Assembly: GCA_003635265.1 (NCBI GenBank)
Contig: PYIZ01000053.1
Span: forward strand, 124,001-188,000
DNA from: Candidatus Poribacteria bacterium
GTDB taxonomy: Bacteria > Poribacteria > WGA-4E > PCPOR2b
Direction: 5' to 3'
Length of the DNA: 64,000 nt
Part shown: one piece after another, positions 36,613 to 45,772 of the stretch
How the letters are laid out: each line of letters opens with the position of its first letter
How positions within the stretch are numbered: position 1 is the first letter of the stretch
The notes under the pieces: model-generated
What the model was told of the DNA's origin: nothing
The model's input: the letters and a program-made list of their open reading frames with translations, nothing else
The model's database searches: none
Position numbers and translations under genes: made by a program

Positions 36613-37655
36613 AAAATAGAACCTCCAGTCCAATACCAGTTGCTGTCCAGACGCTAACAAAGCAAGATTTTACCTCTGATCAAGATGTTCGCTGGTGCCC
36701 AGGGTGTGGGGACTACTCCATTCTCGCCCAAACCCAACGGATTTTGCCAGACCTCGGTATCCCGAAGGAGGATTTCGTCTTCATCTCTGGTATTGGCTGC
36801 TCAAGCCGTTTCCCGTATTACATGAATACTTACGGCTTCCATACCATTCACGGTCGTGCACCAACCATTGCTGCGGGTGTAAAAACTGCCAATCCCGATC
36901 TCTCGGTTTGGGTAATCACCGGTGATGGCGATGCACTGTCAATTGGGGGCAACCACTTCATTCACCTGATGCGCCGCAATCTGGACATTAATGTGCTGCT
37001 GTTCAACAACCGTATCTACGGACTGACGAAAGGGCAATATTCCCCGACTTCCGAGCAAGGCAAAAAAACCTACTCCACGCCGATGGGATCAATTGACAAC
37101 CCCTTCAACCCGATTAGCCTCGCACTCGCTTCTGGAGCGACCTTTGTTGCCCGTTCACTTGACAGAGACCCCGAACATCTCCGAAACGTCATCAAGGCAG
37201 CTTTTGATCACAAGGGCACCTCATTCGTCGAAATCTATCAGAACTGTAATGTCTACAATGACGGTGCATTCTTTACGTATACCGAAAAGGAAACGAAAGC
37301 CGATAATACGGTATTTTTGGAACACGGTGAACCGCTCGTCTTTGGAAAAGACAGTGACAAAGGTATCTGCTTGAACGGATTTAAACCGGAGGTTGTTTCT
37401 TTGACCGATGGCGCACCCACCTCCGAAAATCTGATTACCCATGATCAGTTTGCCGAAGATCGAACATTGGCATACTTCCTCAGTCGTATGACTGAAGTTC
37501 CGGGCTTACCCCATCCGATTGGCATCTTTCGTAGTGTTGAGCACCCCTGCTATGAAGGGATGATGACCGAGCAGATCAACACCGCCAAAGAGCGGATGGG
37601 AGAAGGCAATCTGGAAGCCCTACTTAATGAAGGTGATACGTGGGTCGTTGAGTGA
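36609..37655 (+). CDS. korB: 2-oxoacid:ferredoxin oxidoreductase subunit beta
   Basis: A 348-residue ThDP-binding subunit. VRWCPGCGDYSILA is the KorB/PorB opening with cluster-ligand Cys residues. GIGCSSRFPYYMNTYGFHTIHGRA and the ThDP/Mg motif GDGDALSIGGNHFIHLMRRN ending in NNRIYGLTKGQYSPTS are conserved in 2-oxoglutarate:ferredoxin oxidoreductases. It overlaps korA by four bases. The C-terminal region (about 240-348) is longer than a minimal KorB (about 290) and has MTEQINTAKERMGEGNLEALL at its end. Confidence 0.92.
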   Translation: MKNRTSSPIPVAVQTLTKQDFTSDQDVRWCPGCGDYSILAQTQRILPDLGIPKEDFVFISGIGCSSRFPYYMNTYGFHTIHGRAPTIAAGVKTANPDLSVWVITGDGDALSIGGNHFIHLMRRNLDINVLLFNNRIYGLTKGQYSPTSEQGKKTYSTPMGSIDNPFNPISLALASGATFVARSLDRDPEHLRNVIKAAFDHKGTSFVEIYQNCNVYNDGAFFTYTEKETKADNTVFLEHGEPLVFGKDSDKGICLNGFKPEVVSLTDGAPTSENLITHDQFAEDRTLAYFLSRMTEVPGLPHPIGIFRSVEHPCYEGMMTEQINTAKERMGEGNLEALLNEGDTWVVE

Positions 37656-37731
37656 GATTTAACCATATACGAAGAGAAACCGAATTTTTTCTTCAAAACT
37701 CGGTTTCTTTGCATGATTTCTTAACATGAGT
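37653..37731 (+). repeat. Decayed MITE-like/terminator unit C
   Basis: A GAGAAACCGA...TCGGTTTCTT hairpin (about 37675-37710) with a right arm TTCTTAACATGAGTC resembling the CATGAGC end of the MITE-like family. The left arm is poorly preserved. It lies just after korB and may serve as its terminator. Confidence 0.45.
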
Positions 37732-37859
37732 CTCTAACTTTTGTAGAACGCTGTTTCAGATTTGGAAGAAGGGAAAATGAGAGTTTATCTGTCTTCCCTT
37801 CTCCACCAAACCTTCCTAATTTTCTTTCCTTCTGTTTTTTTGTTCTCCTGCCAATTTTA

Positions 37860-38969
37860 ATGCGCATCAAATCAACCCAGATCTTTTTGCCAATTCTCAT
37901 CACCGTCTTAGCTCTTTTCATCAATGCGCTGATTATGCTTGCGTGTGGCTACCAGCCGGTAAAGGCGTTTGTCGCTATGTACCAAGGCGCGTTGGGGGGA
38001 ATGCGAGAGGTGACGGAAACATTTGTAAAAACCTGTCCACTTCTGCTGACGGGACTGGCTGTAGCGTTCGCATTTCGGTGTGGTGTTTGGAACATCGGGG
38101 CTGAAGGACAATACCTCATCGGCACACTTGTTACCACGTGGATTGCCACATCAATCACCAACTTGCCACCACTTCTCCTTATCCCTCTGGTTCTCGTGCT
38201 TGGATTTGTCGCCGGGGGATTCTGGGGTGCTGTTGCCGGGCTGCTCAAAGCCTATCGGGGTGTGCAAGAGGTCATCAGCACCATTATGTTAAATTTCATC
38301 GCACTTGAACTAGTCCGTTATTCGATAGATGGTGGTCCGCTACAAGAGGCGGCGAGAGCATATCAACAAAGCGAAAGAATTGCAGCAAACGCTGTGCTAC
38401 CTCGTCTACTACCGAAAGAATGGGTCCCACACAACCGATTTCACTTGGGGATCCTCCTTGCACTTGTACTCGCTGCTATCCTGTACTGGATCCTGTTTCG
38501 CACGGTGCTTGGCTATCAGATACGTGCTGTCGGACAAAACCAAGTCGCTGCACGGGTGGCAGGCATCAGCATCCCTCGAAATATCGTTATTGCTATGCTA
38601 ATCAGCGGTGGGTTAGCAGGTTTGGCAGGCACCATTGAACTGATGGGGCTAAGTCCCCATCGACTCTATCAAAACGCGCCCGGCTACGGTTATACAGCCA
38701 TCGCTGTTGCGCTGCTTGGACGGCTCCATCCGATTGGCGTTATTTTCTCTGCGTTGCTATTCGGTCTGCTGCAAGCCGGGTCCGAGGAGATGCAAATAAT
38801 CGCCCAAGTCCCCTCAAAGTTGACATGGGTAACACAAGCAACTGTCCTTCTGCTTGTGCTGGGGCTCAGTATGTATGAAGCAGCGCAAGCTGACGAACAA
38901 TTAAACCGAGATGGTTCATTTTACTCAAGAGTCAAATCTATACTTTCTAACGGCTTAAAAATCAAGTAG
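37860..38969 (+). CDS. ABC transporter permease, nucleoside/simple-sugar type
   Basis: A 369-residue inner-membrane permease of the BPD_transp_2 (LivH/RbsC/YufP) group, with eight or more hydrophobic segments. AFRCGVWNIGAEGQYLIGTL is the signature of nucleoside (BmpA/NupP-like) importers. The EAA-like loop VAGISIPRNIVIAMLISGGLAGLAG and YGYTAIAVALLGRLHPIG are typical too. Its usual partners (second permease, ATPase, BMP-type binding protein) are not in the window, so it is an orphan here. No ribosome site is obvious before the ATG. Confidence 0.85.
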   Translation: MRIKSTQIFLPILITVLALFINALIMLACGYQPVKAFVAMYQGALGGMREVTETFVKTCPLLLTGLAVAFAFRCGVWNIGAEGQYLIGTLVTTWIATSITNLPPLLLIPLVLVLGFVAGGFWGAVAGLLKAYRGVQEVISTIMLNFIALELVRYSIDGGPLQEAARAYQQSERIAANAVLPRLLPKEWVPHNRFHLGILLALVLAAILYWILFRTVLGYQIRAVGQNQVAARVAGISIPRNIVIAMLISGGLAGLAGTIELMGLSPHRLYQNAPGYGYTAIAVALLGRLHPIGVIFSALLFGLLQAGSEEMQIIAQVPSKLTWVTQATVLLLVLGLSMYEAAQADEQLNRDGSFYSRVKSILSNGLKIK

Positions 38970-38977
38970 AGTTTTTT

Positions 38978-39292
38978 TTACTTTTCGAGATGATGGGCGA
39001 GGTGCTTGATGTAGTTCTGGTTAAGTGCGTCGAGTCGAGTTTCAATCAAATTAAATCGCTTATCGAAGCGGGTTTCAAGTTCAGTGAATCGTGTGTTAAT
39101 GCGACTTTCAAGTTCAGTAAATCGTGTATTAACGCGACTTTCAAGTTCAGTAAATCGCTTATCGAAGCGGGTTTCCATCTGTACAAGGCGGTTATTCACC
39201 TGTGTGACGGCAAACAGAATATAAACCTGTGCGAATACGAAGATAGCCACAATCAAGGTGATAAGTGCTATCCAGAGATTCTTTTGATTCAT
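38978..39292 (-). CDS. Single-span membrane protein with 11-residue coiled-coil repeats
   Basis: A 104-residue protein. Residues 6-30 (LWIALITLIVAIFVFAQVYILFAV) form one transmembrane helix. Residues about 38-90 are four tandem 11-residue units of the type RFTELESRVNT, forming a coiled coil. The units are also conserved as about 33-base DNA repeats (39052-39179), which shows recent expansion. Proteins of this shape are often small scaffold or regulatory membrane proteins; no function can be given. It is convergent with the permease gene, 8 bases beyond its stop. Confidence 0.75.
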   Translation of the reverse strand: MNQKNLWIALITLIVAIFVFAQVYILFAVTQVNNRLVQMETRFDKRFTELESRVNTRFTELESRINTRFTELETRFDKRFNLIETRLDALNQNYIKHLAHHLEK

Positions 39293-39479
39293 TGAAGTAT
39301 CCTCCTATCAGACTTTCAACAGAGCGGCATCTCTAACACCTTCATATTAACTTGATTTTAACAAATGTAAGTATTTGCATAACAGCATAGTTAAAATATC
39401 CTAACAAACATGAAAGGCTATGTCAAGAAAAAAGTAATATCACACTTTCCAGCCAAGCCCAGAAGTACTCAAGGAGGAA

Positions 39480-41417
39480 ATGATGACGCAACCGCAGGTA
39501 GCACCCTACGGCTCATGGAAATCGCCAATTAGTGCCGATCTTATTTCAACAGAAGGACGCAGGATAATAGAAGCCGTAGCTGATGGAGAAGATATCTATT
39601 GGATTGAGATGCGTCCAGCCGAGGGCGGTCGCTACGTCATCGTTCGACGCTCACCGGATGGACAAACAACTGATGTGATACTATCTCCTTTCAATGCGCG
39701 GACCCGAGTCCATGAATACGGGGGGGCAGCGCTCATCGTCAGCGATGGGATAACGTACTTTTCAAACTATGCAGATCAGCGGTTCTACTGCCAAACTACC
39801 GGATCAGAGCCACAGCCGGTTACTCCCGAAGCAGATCTACGTTACGCAGATGGTATTGTTGATTCCAAACGGAACCGCGTAATCTGTGTCCGCGAAGACC
39901 ATACCGATATCAAGAATGAAGCTATCAATGCCTTGGTGGCTATCCCGTTGAATGGAACGGCTGACGAACAGGTGCTTGTCAGTGGCAACGATTTTTATTC
40001 TTCACCCCGCCTGAATCCCGATGGCACTGGCTTGGCATGGATGACTTGGCACCATCCCAATATGCCTTGGGATGGTGCCGAACTTTGGGTCGGTGAGATC
40101 AACGCAGATGGATCACTTGGGCTCACCGAATGTGTAGCAGGTGGCGTCGATGAATCCATCTTTCAACCCGAATGGTCGCCAGATGGCACGTTACACTTTG
40201 TCTCCGATCGAACGGACTGGTGGAATCTCTACCGCCATCAAGCTGGATCCGTTGAGCCACTATGCGAGATGGAGGCGGAGTTTGGACGACCGCAGTGGAT
40301 ATTCGGCATGTCCACCTATCGATTTGTCTCCGCCAATCAGATTATTTGTACGTACACACAGGATGGTGTCTGGCATCTCGCAAGTTTCGACACCGTGACA
40401 CGAAAACTCGATCAGATTGAGACTCCCTATACATCAATTACCAATCTGCAAGCCATCCTTGGCGGCGTCATGTTCATCGCTAGCTCATCTACGGAGTCTG
40501 CGTCAATTGTCCGCTTTGACCTCGCCACTAGACGATTCGAGGTCCTATGCCGTACAAGCGAGATAAACATTGATGCCGGGTATTTCTCACCGCCCCAAGC
40601 AATTGAATTTCCAACCGAAGGTGGATTGAGTGCCCACGCCTTCTTTTATCCGCCACAAAATCGTGACTACACCGCACCCGCCGAGGATCTGCCCCCACTC
40701 CTTGTTATCAGCCACGGCGGTCCGACCTCAGCCACTTCGACTGCGCTTGACCTAGAGATCCAATACTGGACGAGCCGGGGGATTGCCGTCCTTGATGTGA
40801 ATTACGGCGGCAGCAGCGGCTATGGTCGCGCCTATCGCCAGCGACTCAATGGGCAGTGGGGGATTGTTGACGTTGACGATTGCGTGAACGGCGCGCTATA
40901 CCTCGCTGAAAAAGGTTATGTAGATGCGAACCGGCTAGCAATTCGGGGCGGAAGTGCGGGCGGTTACACAACACTTTCGGCACTGACATTCCGTGACATT
41001 TTCAAAGCGGGTGCTAGCTACTACGGAATCAGCGACCTTGAGGCAATGACAAGCGACACACATAAATTTGAATCCCGCTATCTGGATAGCCTGATTGGAC
41101 CCTACCCTGAAGAACAGGCTCGCTACCGAGAACGCTCGCCGATCCATTTCACGGATCGCCTTTCATGTCCGCTGATTCTTTTTCAGGGTCTCGAGGATAA
41201 AGTTGTTCCACCCAATCAGGCGGAGATGATGGTCGAAGCGTTGCACGCGAAAGGATTACCTGTCGCTTATGTCCCATTTGAAGGTGAGCAGCACGGATTT
41301 CGCCGCAGCGAGAACATCCGGCGATCGCTTGAAGCGGAACTCTATTTTTATGGTAAAGTCTTTGGCTTTGTCCCCGCGGATAGGGTGGAACCCGTGATGA
41401 TTGAAAACCTTGCGTGA
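39480..41417 (+). CDS. S9 family prolyl oligopeptidase
   Basis: A 645-residue serine peptidase. A seven-bladed propeller (about 30-370, with FQPEWSPDGTLHFVSDRTDWWNLY-like blades) precedes an alpha/beta hydrolase domain. LLVISHGGPTSAT forms the oxyanion region, IRGGSAGGYTTL is the GxSxGG nucleophile, LEDKVVPPNQAEMM holds the Asp, and GEQHGFRRSEN holds the His. The layout matches dipeptidyl-aminopeptidase/acylaminoacyl-peptidase-like S9C members. AAGGAGG lies directly upstream. No signal peptide is seen, so it probably recycles cytoplasmic peptides. Confidence 0.92.
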   Translation: MMTQPQVAPYGSWKSPISADLISTEGRRIIEAVADGEDIYWIEMRPAEGGRYVIVRRSPDGQTTDVILSPFNARTRVHEYGGAALIVSDGITYFSNYADQRFYCQTTGSEPQPVTPEADLRYADGIVDSKRNRVICVREDHTDIKNEAINALVAIPLNGTADEQVLVSGNDFYSSPRLNPDGTGLAWMTWHHPNMPWDGAELWVGEINADGSLGLTECVAGGVDESIFQPEWSPDGTLHFVSDRTDWWNLYRHQAGSVEPLCEMEAEFGRPQWIFGMSTYRFVSANQIICTYTQDGVWHLASFDTVTRKLDQIETPYTSITNLQAILGGVMFIASSSTESASIVRFDLATRRFEVLCRTSEINIDAGYFSPPQAIEFPTEGGLSAHAFFYPPQNRDYTAPAEDLPPLLVISHGGPTSATSTALDLEIQYWTSRGIAVLDVNYGGSSGYGRAYRQRLNGQWGIVDVDDCVNGALYLAEKGYVDANRLAIRGGSAGGYTTLSALTFRDIFKAGASYYGISDLEAMTSDTHKFESRYLDSLIGPYPEEQARYRERSPIHFTDRLSCPLILFQGLEDKVVPPNQAEMMVEALHAKGLPVAYVPFEGEQHGFRRSENIRRSLEAELYFYGKVFGFVPADRVEPVMIENLA

Positions 41418-41563
41418 TGACCTCAATAACTACAGCCCATCGATTATTAATTTTCACTTGCGTTTATGGGGATGCGTATGCTAAAATTAAACGACCTTTT
41501 AATAAAATAACCTAAGTCGCTATAAAGTAGTAGGCATACTCCGTATGCCGTAACAGTGCCCTA

Positions 41564-41734
41564 ATGAACCAAACAGATACGCGAACAAAGAAGATGCGAC
41601 AATCCCACTTCAACTTTTCTTCAATTACTCACTTTGTTCCCTTTGCAAATACCACCATGTACATGCCGGGCATGGGCATTGCTGCTGTTGCGGTGTCCAT
41701 GCGTGCGAGGCGAAGTGAGAATAGGCAAATTTAG
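41564..41734 (+). CDS. Possible leader peptide ORF upstream of threonine synthase
   Basis: A 56-codon frame (MNQTDTRTKK... to ...ENRQI, stop TAG at 41732) ending 40 bases before a terminator-like hairpin. It contains six Met codons and an ATT-ACT ... ACC-ACC Ile/Thr-bearing middle part. The start has no good ribosome site, which lowers confidence. Its last codons overlap the 9-base segment AATAGGCAA that can pair with the terminator's 5' arm, the arrangement of a translated attenuator leader. A weak promoter (TTGCGT 41458, TAAAAT 41482) lies about 75 bases upstream. Confidence 0.35.
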   Translation: MNQTDTRTKKMRQSHFNFSSITHFVPFANTTMYMPGMGIAAVAVSMRARRSENRQI

Positions 41735-41811
41735 ATATGAATTGGGATTGTTTTTAACATATATGCTTTAAAGAATTGCCTATTGTCACAGCCGTGATGA
41801 TAGGCTTTTTT
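41720..41811 (+). promoter_or_regulatory. Candidate transcription attenuator of threonine synthase
   Basis: Two mutually exclusive structures are visible. The terminator is GCCTAT (41778-41783) with ATAGGC (41800-41805), inner TCAC/GTGA, and a six-T run (41806-41811). The anti-terminator is AATAGGCAA (41720-41728), perfectly complementary to TTGCCTATT (41776-41784), which includes the terminator 5' arm. The hairpin lies about 105 bases before the threonine synthase ATG. Confidence 0.5.
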
Positions 41812-41915
41812 ATTGTCCACATTTTTAACGAAACGGTCAGTCGGTCTTGGCTCGTAAAATTGACTGACTGTTTGCTAGCAGAATTTCCTTATATTTTGAA
41901 CCAACGGAGACGAAC

Positions 41916-43148
41916 ATGGAAGAAAAAGTACTGGGATTGAAATGTCGTGAATGTGAAAGGCAGTATCCCAAAGAACCATTACATGTGTGTGAGTTCTGTT
42001 TTGGTCCCCTTGAGGTGGACTACAACTATGAGGTAATCCAGAAGTCAATCTCACGAAAATCTATTGAGAGTGGGCCCGAAAGCCTCTGGCGTTACGCCGA
42101 CCTACTGCCAATTGATGGCGAACCGACCGACGGATTCAGTTCGGGGTTTACCCCTTTAATTCGTGCCAAGAATTTGGAGGCGGCGCTTGGCGTAGAGGCA
42201 CTCTATATCAAAGATGACTCGGTATGTCACCCGACCCTCTCCTTCAAAGATCGTGTTGTTGCAGTGGCGCTAAGTAAGGCAAAAGAGTTTGGATTCGATA
42301 CCGTTTCGTGCGCTTCGACCGGCAATTTAGCAAACTCTGTTGCAGCAAACGCAGCGATCGCAAACCTCAACTGCTTCATCTTTATTCCCGCCGATCTAGA
42401 GATGGGAAAAGTGGTGGCTTCGCTCGTTTATGCACCAACAGTCGTCGGGATCGCAGGAAATTATGACGATGTCAACCGGTTATGCAGCGAGATTGCTGGT
42501 GTCTATCCTTGGGCGTTTGCCAATATCAATATCCGCCCATTTTATGCAGAAGGTTCCAAAACGTTTACCTATGAGATTCTTGAGCAACTCGGTTGGGAAG
42601 CACCCGATCACATCGTTGTCCCCGCAGCGGGCGGTTCGCTTATCACAAAGGTAGGCAAGGCATTGAAGGAATTTCACATGCTGGGCTTAATAGACAAGCC
42701 ACAAACTAGCATCCACGTCGCACAGGCTGAGGGTTGCGGTCCTATTGCCACAACAGTCAAAGAGGGCAGCGATTTTGTTAAGCCTGTTAAGCCGGACACC
42801 ATCGCGAAGTCCCTTGCGATCGGCAATCCTGCCGATGGGATTTACGCTGCTGATATCGTGCGGAATTCTGGCGGATACGGCGAACATGCGAGCGATGATG
42901 AGATCGTCGAAGCGATGAAACTCCTTGCTGCGACGGAAGGTATCTTCACCGAAACAGCGGGCGGTGTCACGCTTGCAGCCGCGAAGAAGCTAATCGACAG
43001 TGGACGCATCAGCCGTGATGAGCGTATTGTTGTCAGCATCACCGGCAACGGACTAAAGACCATCGAAGCGCTTGAGGGACGAGTGCCCGAACCTCATGTG
43101 ATTCAGCCACAACTGAACGCATTTCGAAAATTGATGACAATGCTATAG
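41916..43148 (+). CDS. thrC: Threonine synthase
   Basis: A 410-residue fold-type II PLP enzyme. The N-terminal zinc-ribbon (CRECERQYP, then CEFCFGPLEV) is found in the long archaeal/plant-like ThrC group. GFTPLIRAKNLEAALGV follows. The PLP Lys is in PTLSFKDRVV, CASTGNLANSVAA binds phosphate, and VPAAGGSLITKVGKAL is conserved. It converts O-phospho-L-homoserine to threonine. GGAGA precedes the ATG. A possible attenuator lies upstream. The aminotransferase gene 76 bases downstream may be co-transcribed. Confidence 0.92.
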   Translation: MEEKVLGLKCRECERQYPKEPLHVCEFCFGPLEVDYNYEVIQKSISRKSIESGPESLWRYADLLPIDGEPTDGFSSGFTPLIRAKNLEAALGVEALYIKDDSVCHPTLSFKDRVVAVALSKAKEFGFDTVSCASTGNLANSVAANAAIANLNCFIFIPADLEMGKVVASLVYAPTVVGIAGNYDDVNRLCSEIAGVYPWAFANINIRPFYAEGSKTFTYEILEQLGWEAPDHIVVPAAGGSLITKVGKALKEFHMLGLIDKPQTSIHVAQAEGCGPIATTVKEGSDFVKPVKPDTIAKSLAIGNPADGIYAADIVRNSGGYGEHASDDEIVEAMKLLAATEGIFTETAGGVTLAAAKKLIDSGRISRDERIVVSITGNGLKTIEALEGRVPEPHVIQPQLNAFRKLMTML

Positions 43149-43224
43149 GGGACGCCATTCCAAAATGTCACCCTCTTTTTTTAACTATCTCGGTTAAAAC
43201 TGCGAAAACCTAGGAGCATACAAG

Positions 43225-44403
43225 ATGAGATTTTTCGACACAGTAGAAATGGCACCTCCCGACCCTATCTTGGGGCTTAACGCAACGTTCAAAGCGGATC
43301 CCCGATCAAACAAGGTAAACTTGAGCATTGGTGCCTACAAGACCGATGATCTCCAACCGCTGGTGCTTGCCGCGGTCAGAAAAGCAGAGCAGCAAATTCT
43401 GACTGACGGTATGGACAAGGAGTATCTCTCTCAAGATGGCGACCCAGAATATGTAAGACATTCCATCAGGCTGGTATTTGATACTGAGCAGGATAATATC
43501 TTCGGCGCGCAGGCACCCGGTGGAACCGCCGGCGTCAGACTCGCAGGAGAATTTCTCTCCCAAATCGGAAGCCAAGTTATCTACATTCCAGATCCCACTT
43601 GGGCGAACCACAACCAAGTTTTTGCAAGGGCGGGCTTGGAGGTCGCATCCTATCCCTACTACGATGCAGAGCGCAGAGAGTTTACCAAGGCGCGCATGAT
43701 TGAAGCGATTAAGTCCATCCCTAGTGGAAGCCCAATCTTGCTTCATGCCTGTTGCCACAACCCTACCGGACTCGATCCGACACCAGCGGATTGGAAGGAT
43801 CTCTCCACAGCCATCAAAGTACAAGGGCTGCTACCAGTGTTTGACTTTGCCTATCAAGGTTTTGGACGCGGTATTGATGAAGATGCAATGGCAGTCCGTC
43901 ACTTCCTCGCTGATGGACATCAAATGCTCGTCGCAAACTCATATTCAAAAAACTTCGGGCTTTACGGAGAGCGAATCGGTGGATTCTATGTTGTTACGGC
44001 TGATGCGGAGACCACTGGACGGGTCAAATCTCAAGTCATGCGAATCATCCGCGCCAACTACTCCAACCCACCCCTGCACGGATCGCGTATCATTGCAGCA
44101 GTGCTTGCCTCTGACACCCTCAGGGAGGAGTGGGAGAACGAACTCTCGGTCATGCGGGAACGAATCTCTGGTATGCGCAAAGCGTTAGCGGAAGGCTTGA
44201 ACGCAGGCGGCAGCTCGGTGGACTTCAGCTTCATGTACAAGCAGAACGGAATGTTCTCTTATTCTGGTCTCTCCAAAGATGCCGTGGATCGGTTGCGCGA
44301 GGAATTTGCTATCTACATGCCGACAAATGGTCGGTTAAATGTGGCAGGGCTTTCGCCTAAGAACTTGGATTACGTCGTAGAAGCGATTTTAGCGGTTTTG
44401 TAA
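43225..44403 (+). CDS. Aromatic/aspartate aminotransferase (class I)
   Basis: A 392-residue fold-type I aminotransferase of the AspC/TyrB branch. The start (FFDTVEMAPPDPILGLNATFKADPRSNKVNLSIGAY) is that of the Ia-gamma subgroup. HACCHNPTGLDPT is the conserved NPTG loop. PVFDFAYQGFG carries the Asp and Tyr for PLP, and NSYSKNFGLYGERIGG carries the PLP Lys. It transfers amino groups between aspartate or aromatic amino acids and 2-oxoglutarate. AGGAG lies upstream. It lies between threonine synthase and an M16 peptidase pair on the same strand. Confidence 0.92.
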   Translation: MRFFDTVEMAPPDPILGLNATFKADPRSNKVNLSIGAYKTDDLQPLVLAAVRKAEQQILTDGMDKEYLSQDGDPEYVRHSIRLVFDTEQDNIFGAQAPGGTAGVRLAGEFLSQIGSQVIYIPDPTWANHNQVFARAGLEVASYPYYDAERREFTKARMIEAIKSIPSGSPILLHACCHNPTGLDPTPADWKDLSTAIKVQGLLPVFDFAYQGFGRGIDEDAMAVRHFLADGHQMLVANSYSKNFGLYGERIGGFYVVTADAETTGRVKSQVMRIIRANYSNPPLHGSRIIAAVLASDTLREEWENELSVMRERISGMRKALAEGLNAGGSSVDFSFMYKQNGMFSYSGLSKDAVDRLREEFAIYMPTNGRLNVAGLSPKNLDYVVEAILAVL

Positions 44404-44419
44404 GGGAAAGGATGCCATT

Positions 44420-45772
44420 ATGACCACACAGGGTGAAAACCGCTCTGAAATCATCGAACATAAGTTGCTTAACGGTTTGAAGGTATTGACGAAAGAGGTG
44501 CACGCCGCCCCGGTCGCTAGCAGTTATATCTGGTATAAAGTTGGATCGCGTAACGAGCGTCCCGGCCTCACGGGCGTTTCTCATTGGGTTGAACACATGC
44601 TGTTCAAAGGCACACCCAAATTCTCCAAAGAGGAGCTAGGACGCTTTATTGAAGGCAACGGTGGCAGATGGAATGCCTTTACCAGCAACGACTATACCGC
44701 CTACTATGAAACACTGCCCGCGGACAAAATTTCCGTCGCTCTCGCCTTGGAGTCGGATCGGATGCAAAACAGCGTTTTTGATCCAGAGGAGGTCGAGGCA
44801 GAACGCACCGTAATCCTTTCGGAACGCGAAGGATACGAGAATACCCCCCAATTCGTGTTGAGGGAGGAGGTCCAGGCGACCGCGTACAAAGCCCACCCGT
44901 ATCAATGGGGTATCATCGGTTGGCCCTCAGACCTCAAAACGATGACCCGCGACGATCTCTATGATTACTACCGCCAACGTTACGTTCCGAACAATGCAAC
45001 TCTCATCCTCGTTGGAGACTTTGATACTGCCGACCTGCTGAAACAGGTTGAAGATTACTTTGGTACACTTGCTCCCGGTGAGTCGATCGCCGGTCCATCG
45101 ACGATCGAACCAGAGCAGCGCGGCGAAAGACGGGTCACGGTTCGGAAGGAAGGAACGCTCGCTTATGTCGCCATCGTCTATCATATTCCAGCCGCCGGGC
45201 ATCCAGACTTTTATCCACTGGAAGTGATCAGCACCGTGCTGAGTATGGGCAAAACTTCGCGTTTCTATCGGGCTTTGGTCGACAAACAGTTGGCAACCTC
45301 CGCCTATTTTTATCCAGATTTTTCCAAAGATGCGGGACTCGCTTGGACGTTTGCAGAGGCACAGGTCGGTGTAGATCCAACCACGCTCGAAAAAGCACTA
45401 TTAGAGCAGATAGATCGCATCCAGAACGAGATACTCACCGAAACCGAACTGGAAAAAGCAATCAACCAAACAGAAGCACACTTCATCTTCTCCCTCGACA
45501 GTGTTTCAAATCAAGCAGCACAAATCGGTTACTATGAAACCGTCTACGATTACAAATACCTCGATACCTATCTCGAAAATATTCGGTCTGTCACCCGAGA
45601 ACAAATCCGTGAAGCTGCGCAGAAGTACCTCACTGAAGATAACCGCACAGTTGGATATTTTCAGCCCGTTACACCGGCTGGTGGCGGGGCATCTAGCGAG
45701 AGTGCTACACCTGCTTTCCACTACATGAGACAATCCGCATTTTTTCAAGCCCAGGGAGGAGTTGAAAGATGA
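44420..45772 (+). CDS. M16 zinc peptidase, catalytic subunit
   Basis: A 450-residue pitrilysin-family peptidase. HWVEHMLFKGT is the inverted zinc motif HxxEH. The third ligand Glu lies in VEAERTVILSEREGYEN. The second half (about 185-440) is the homologous non-catalytic domain. It overlaps the next gene by four bases, and that gene encodes a homologue without HxxEH. Bacterial M16B enzymes often work as such catalytic/regulatory heterodimers that degrade peptides. No signal peptide is visible, so the complex is probably cytoplasmic. Confidence 0.9.
   Translation: MTTQGENRSEIIEHKLLNGLKVLTKEVHAAPVASSYIWYKVGSRNERPGLTGVSHWVEHMLFKGTPKFSKEELGRFIEGNGGRWNAFTSNDYTAYYETLPADKISVALALESDRMQNSVFDPEEVEAERTVILSEREGYENTPQFVLREEVQATAYKAHPYQWGIIGWPSDLKTMTRDDLYDYYRQRYVPNNATLILVGDFDTADLLKQVEDYFGTLAPGESIAGPSTIEPEQRGERRVTVRKEGTLAYVAIVYHIPAAGHPDFYPLEVISTVLSMGKTSRFYRALVDKQLATSAYFYPDFSKDAGLAWTFAEAQVGVDPTTLEKALLEQIDRIQNEILTETELEKAINQTEAHFIFSLDSVSNQAAQIGYYETVYDYKYLDTYLENIRSVTREQIREAAQKYLTEDNRTVGYFQPVTPAGGGASSESATPAFHYMRQSAFFQAQGGVER

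Noticed and set aside
39052-39179. CRISPR array from about 33-base repeats
   Set aside because: Repeats are contiguous without spacers and lie in frame inside a coiled-coil gene.
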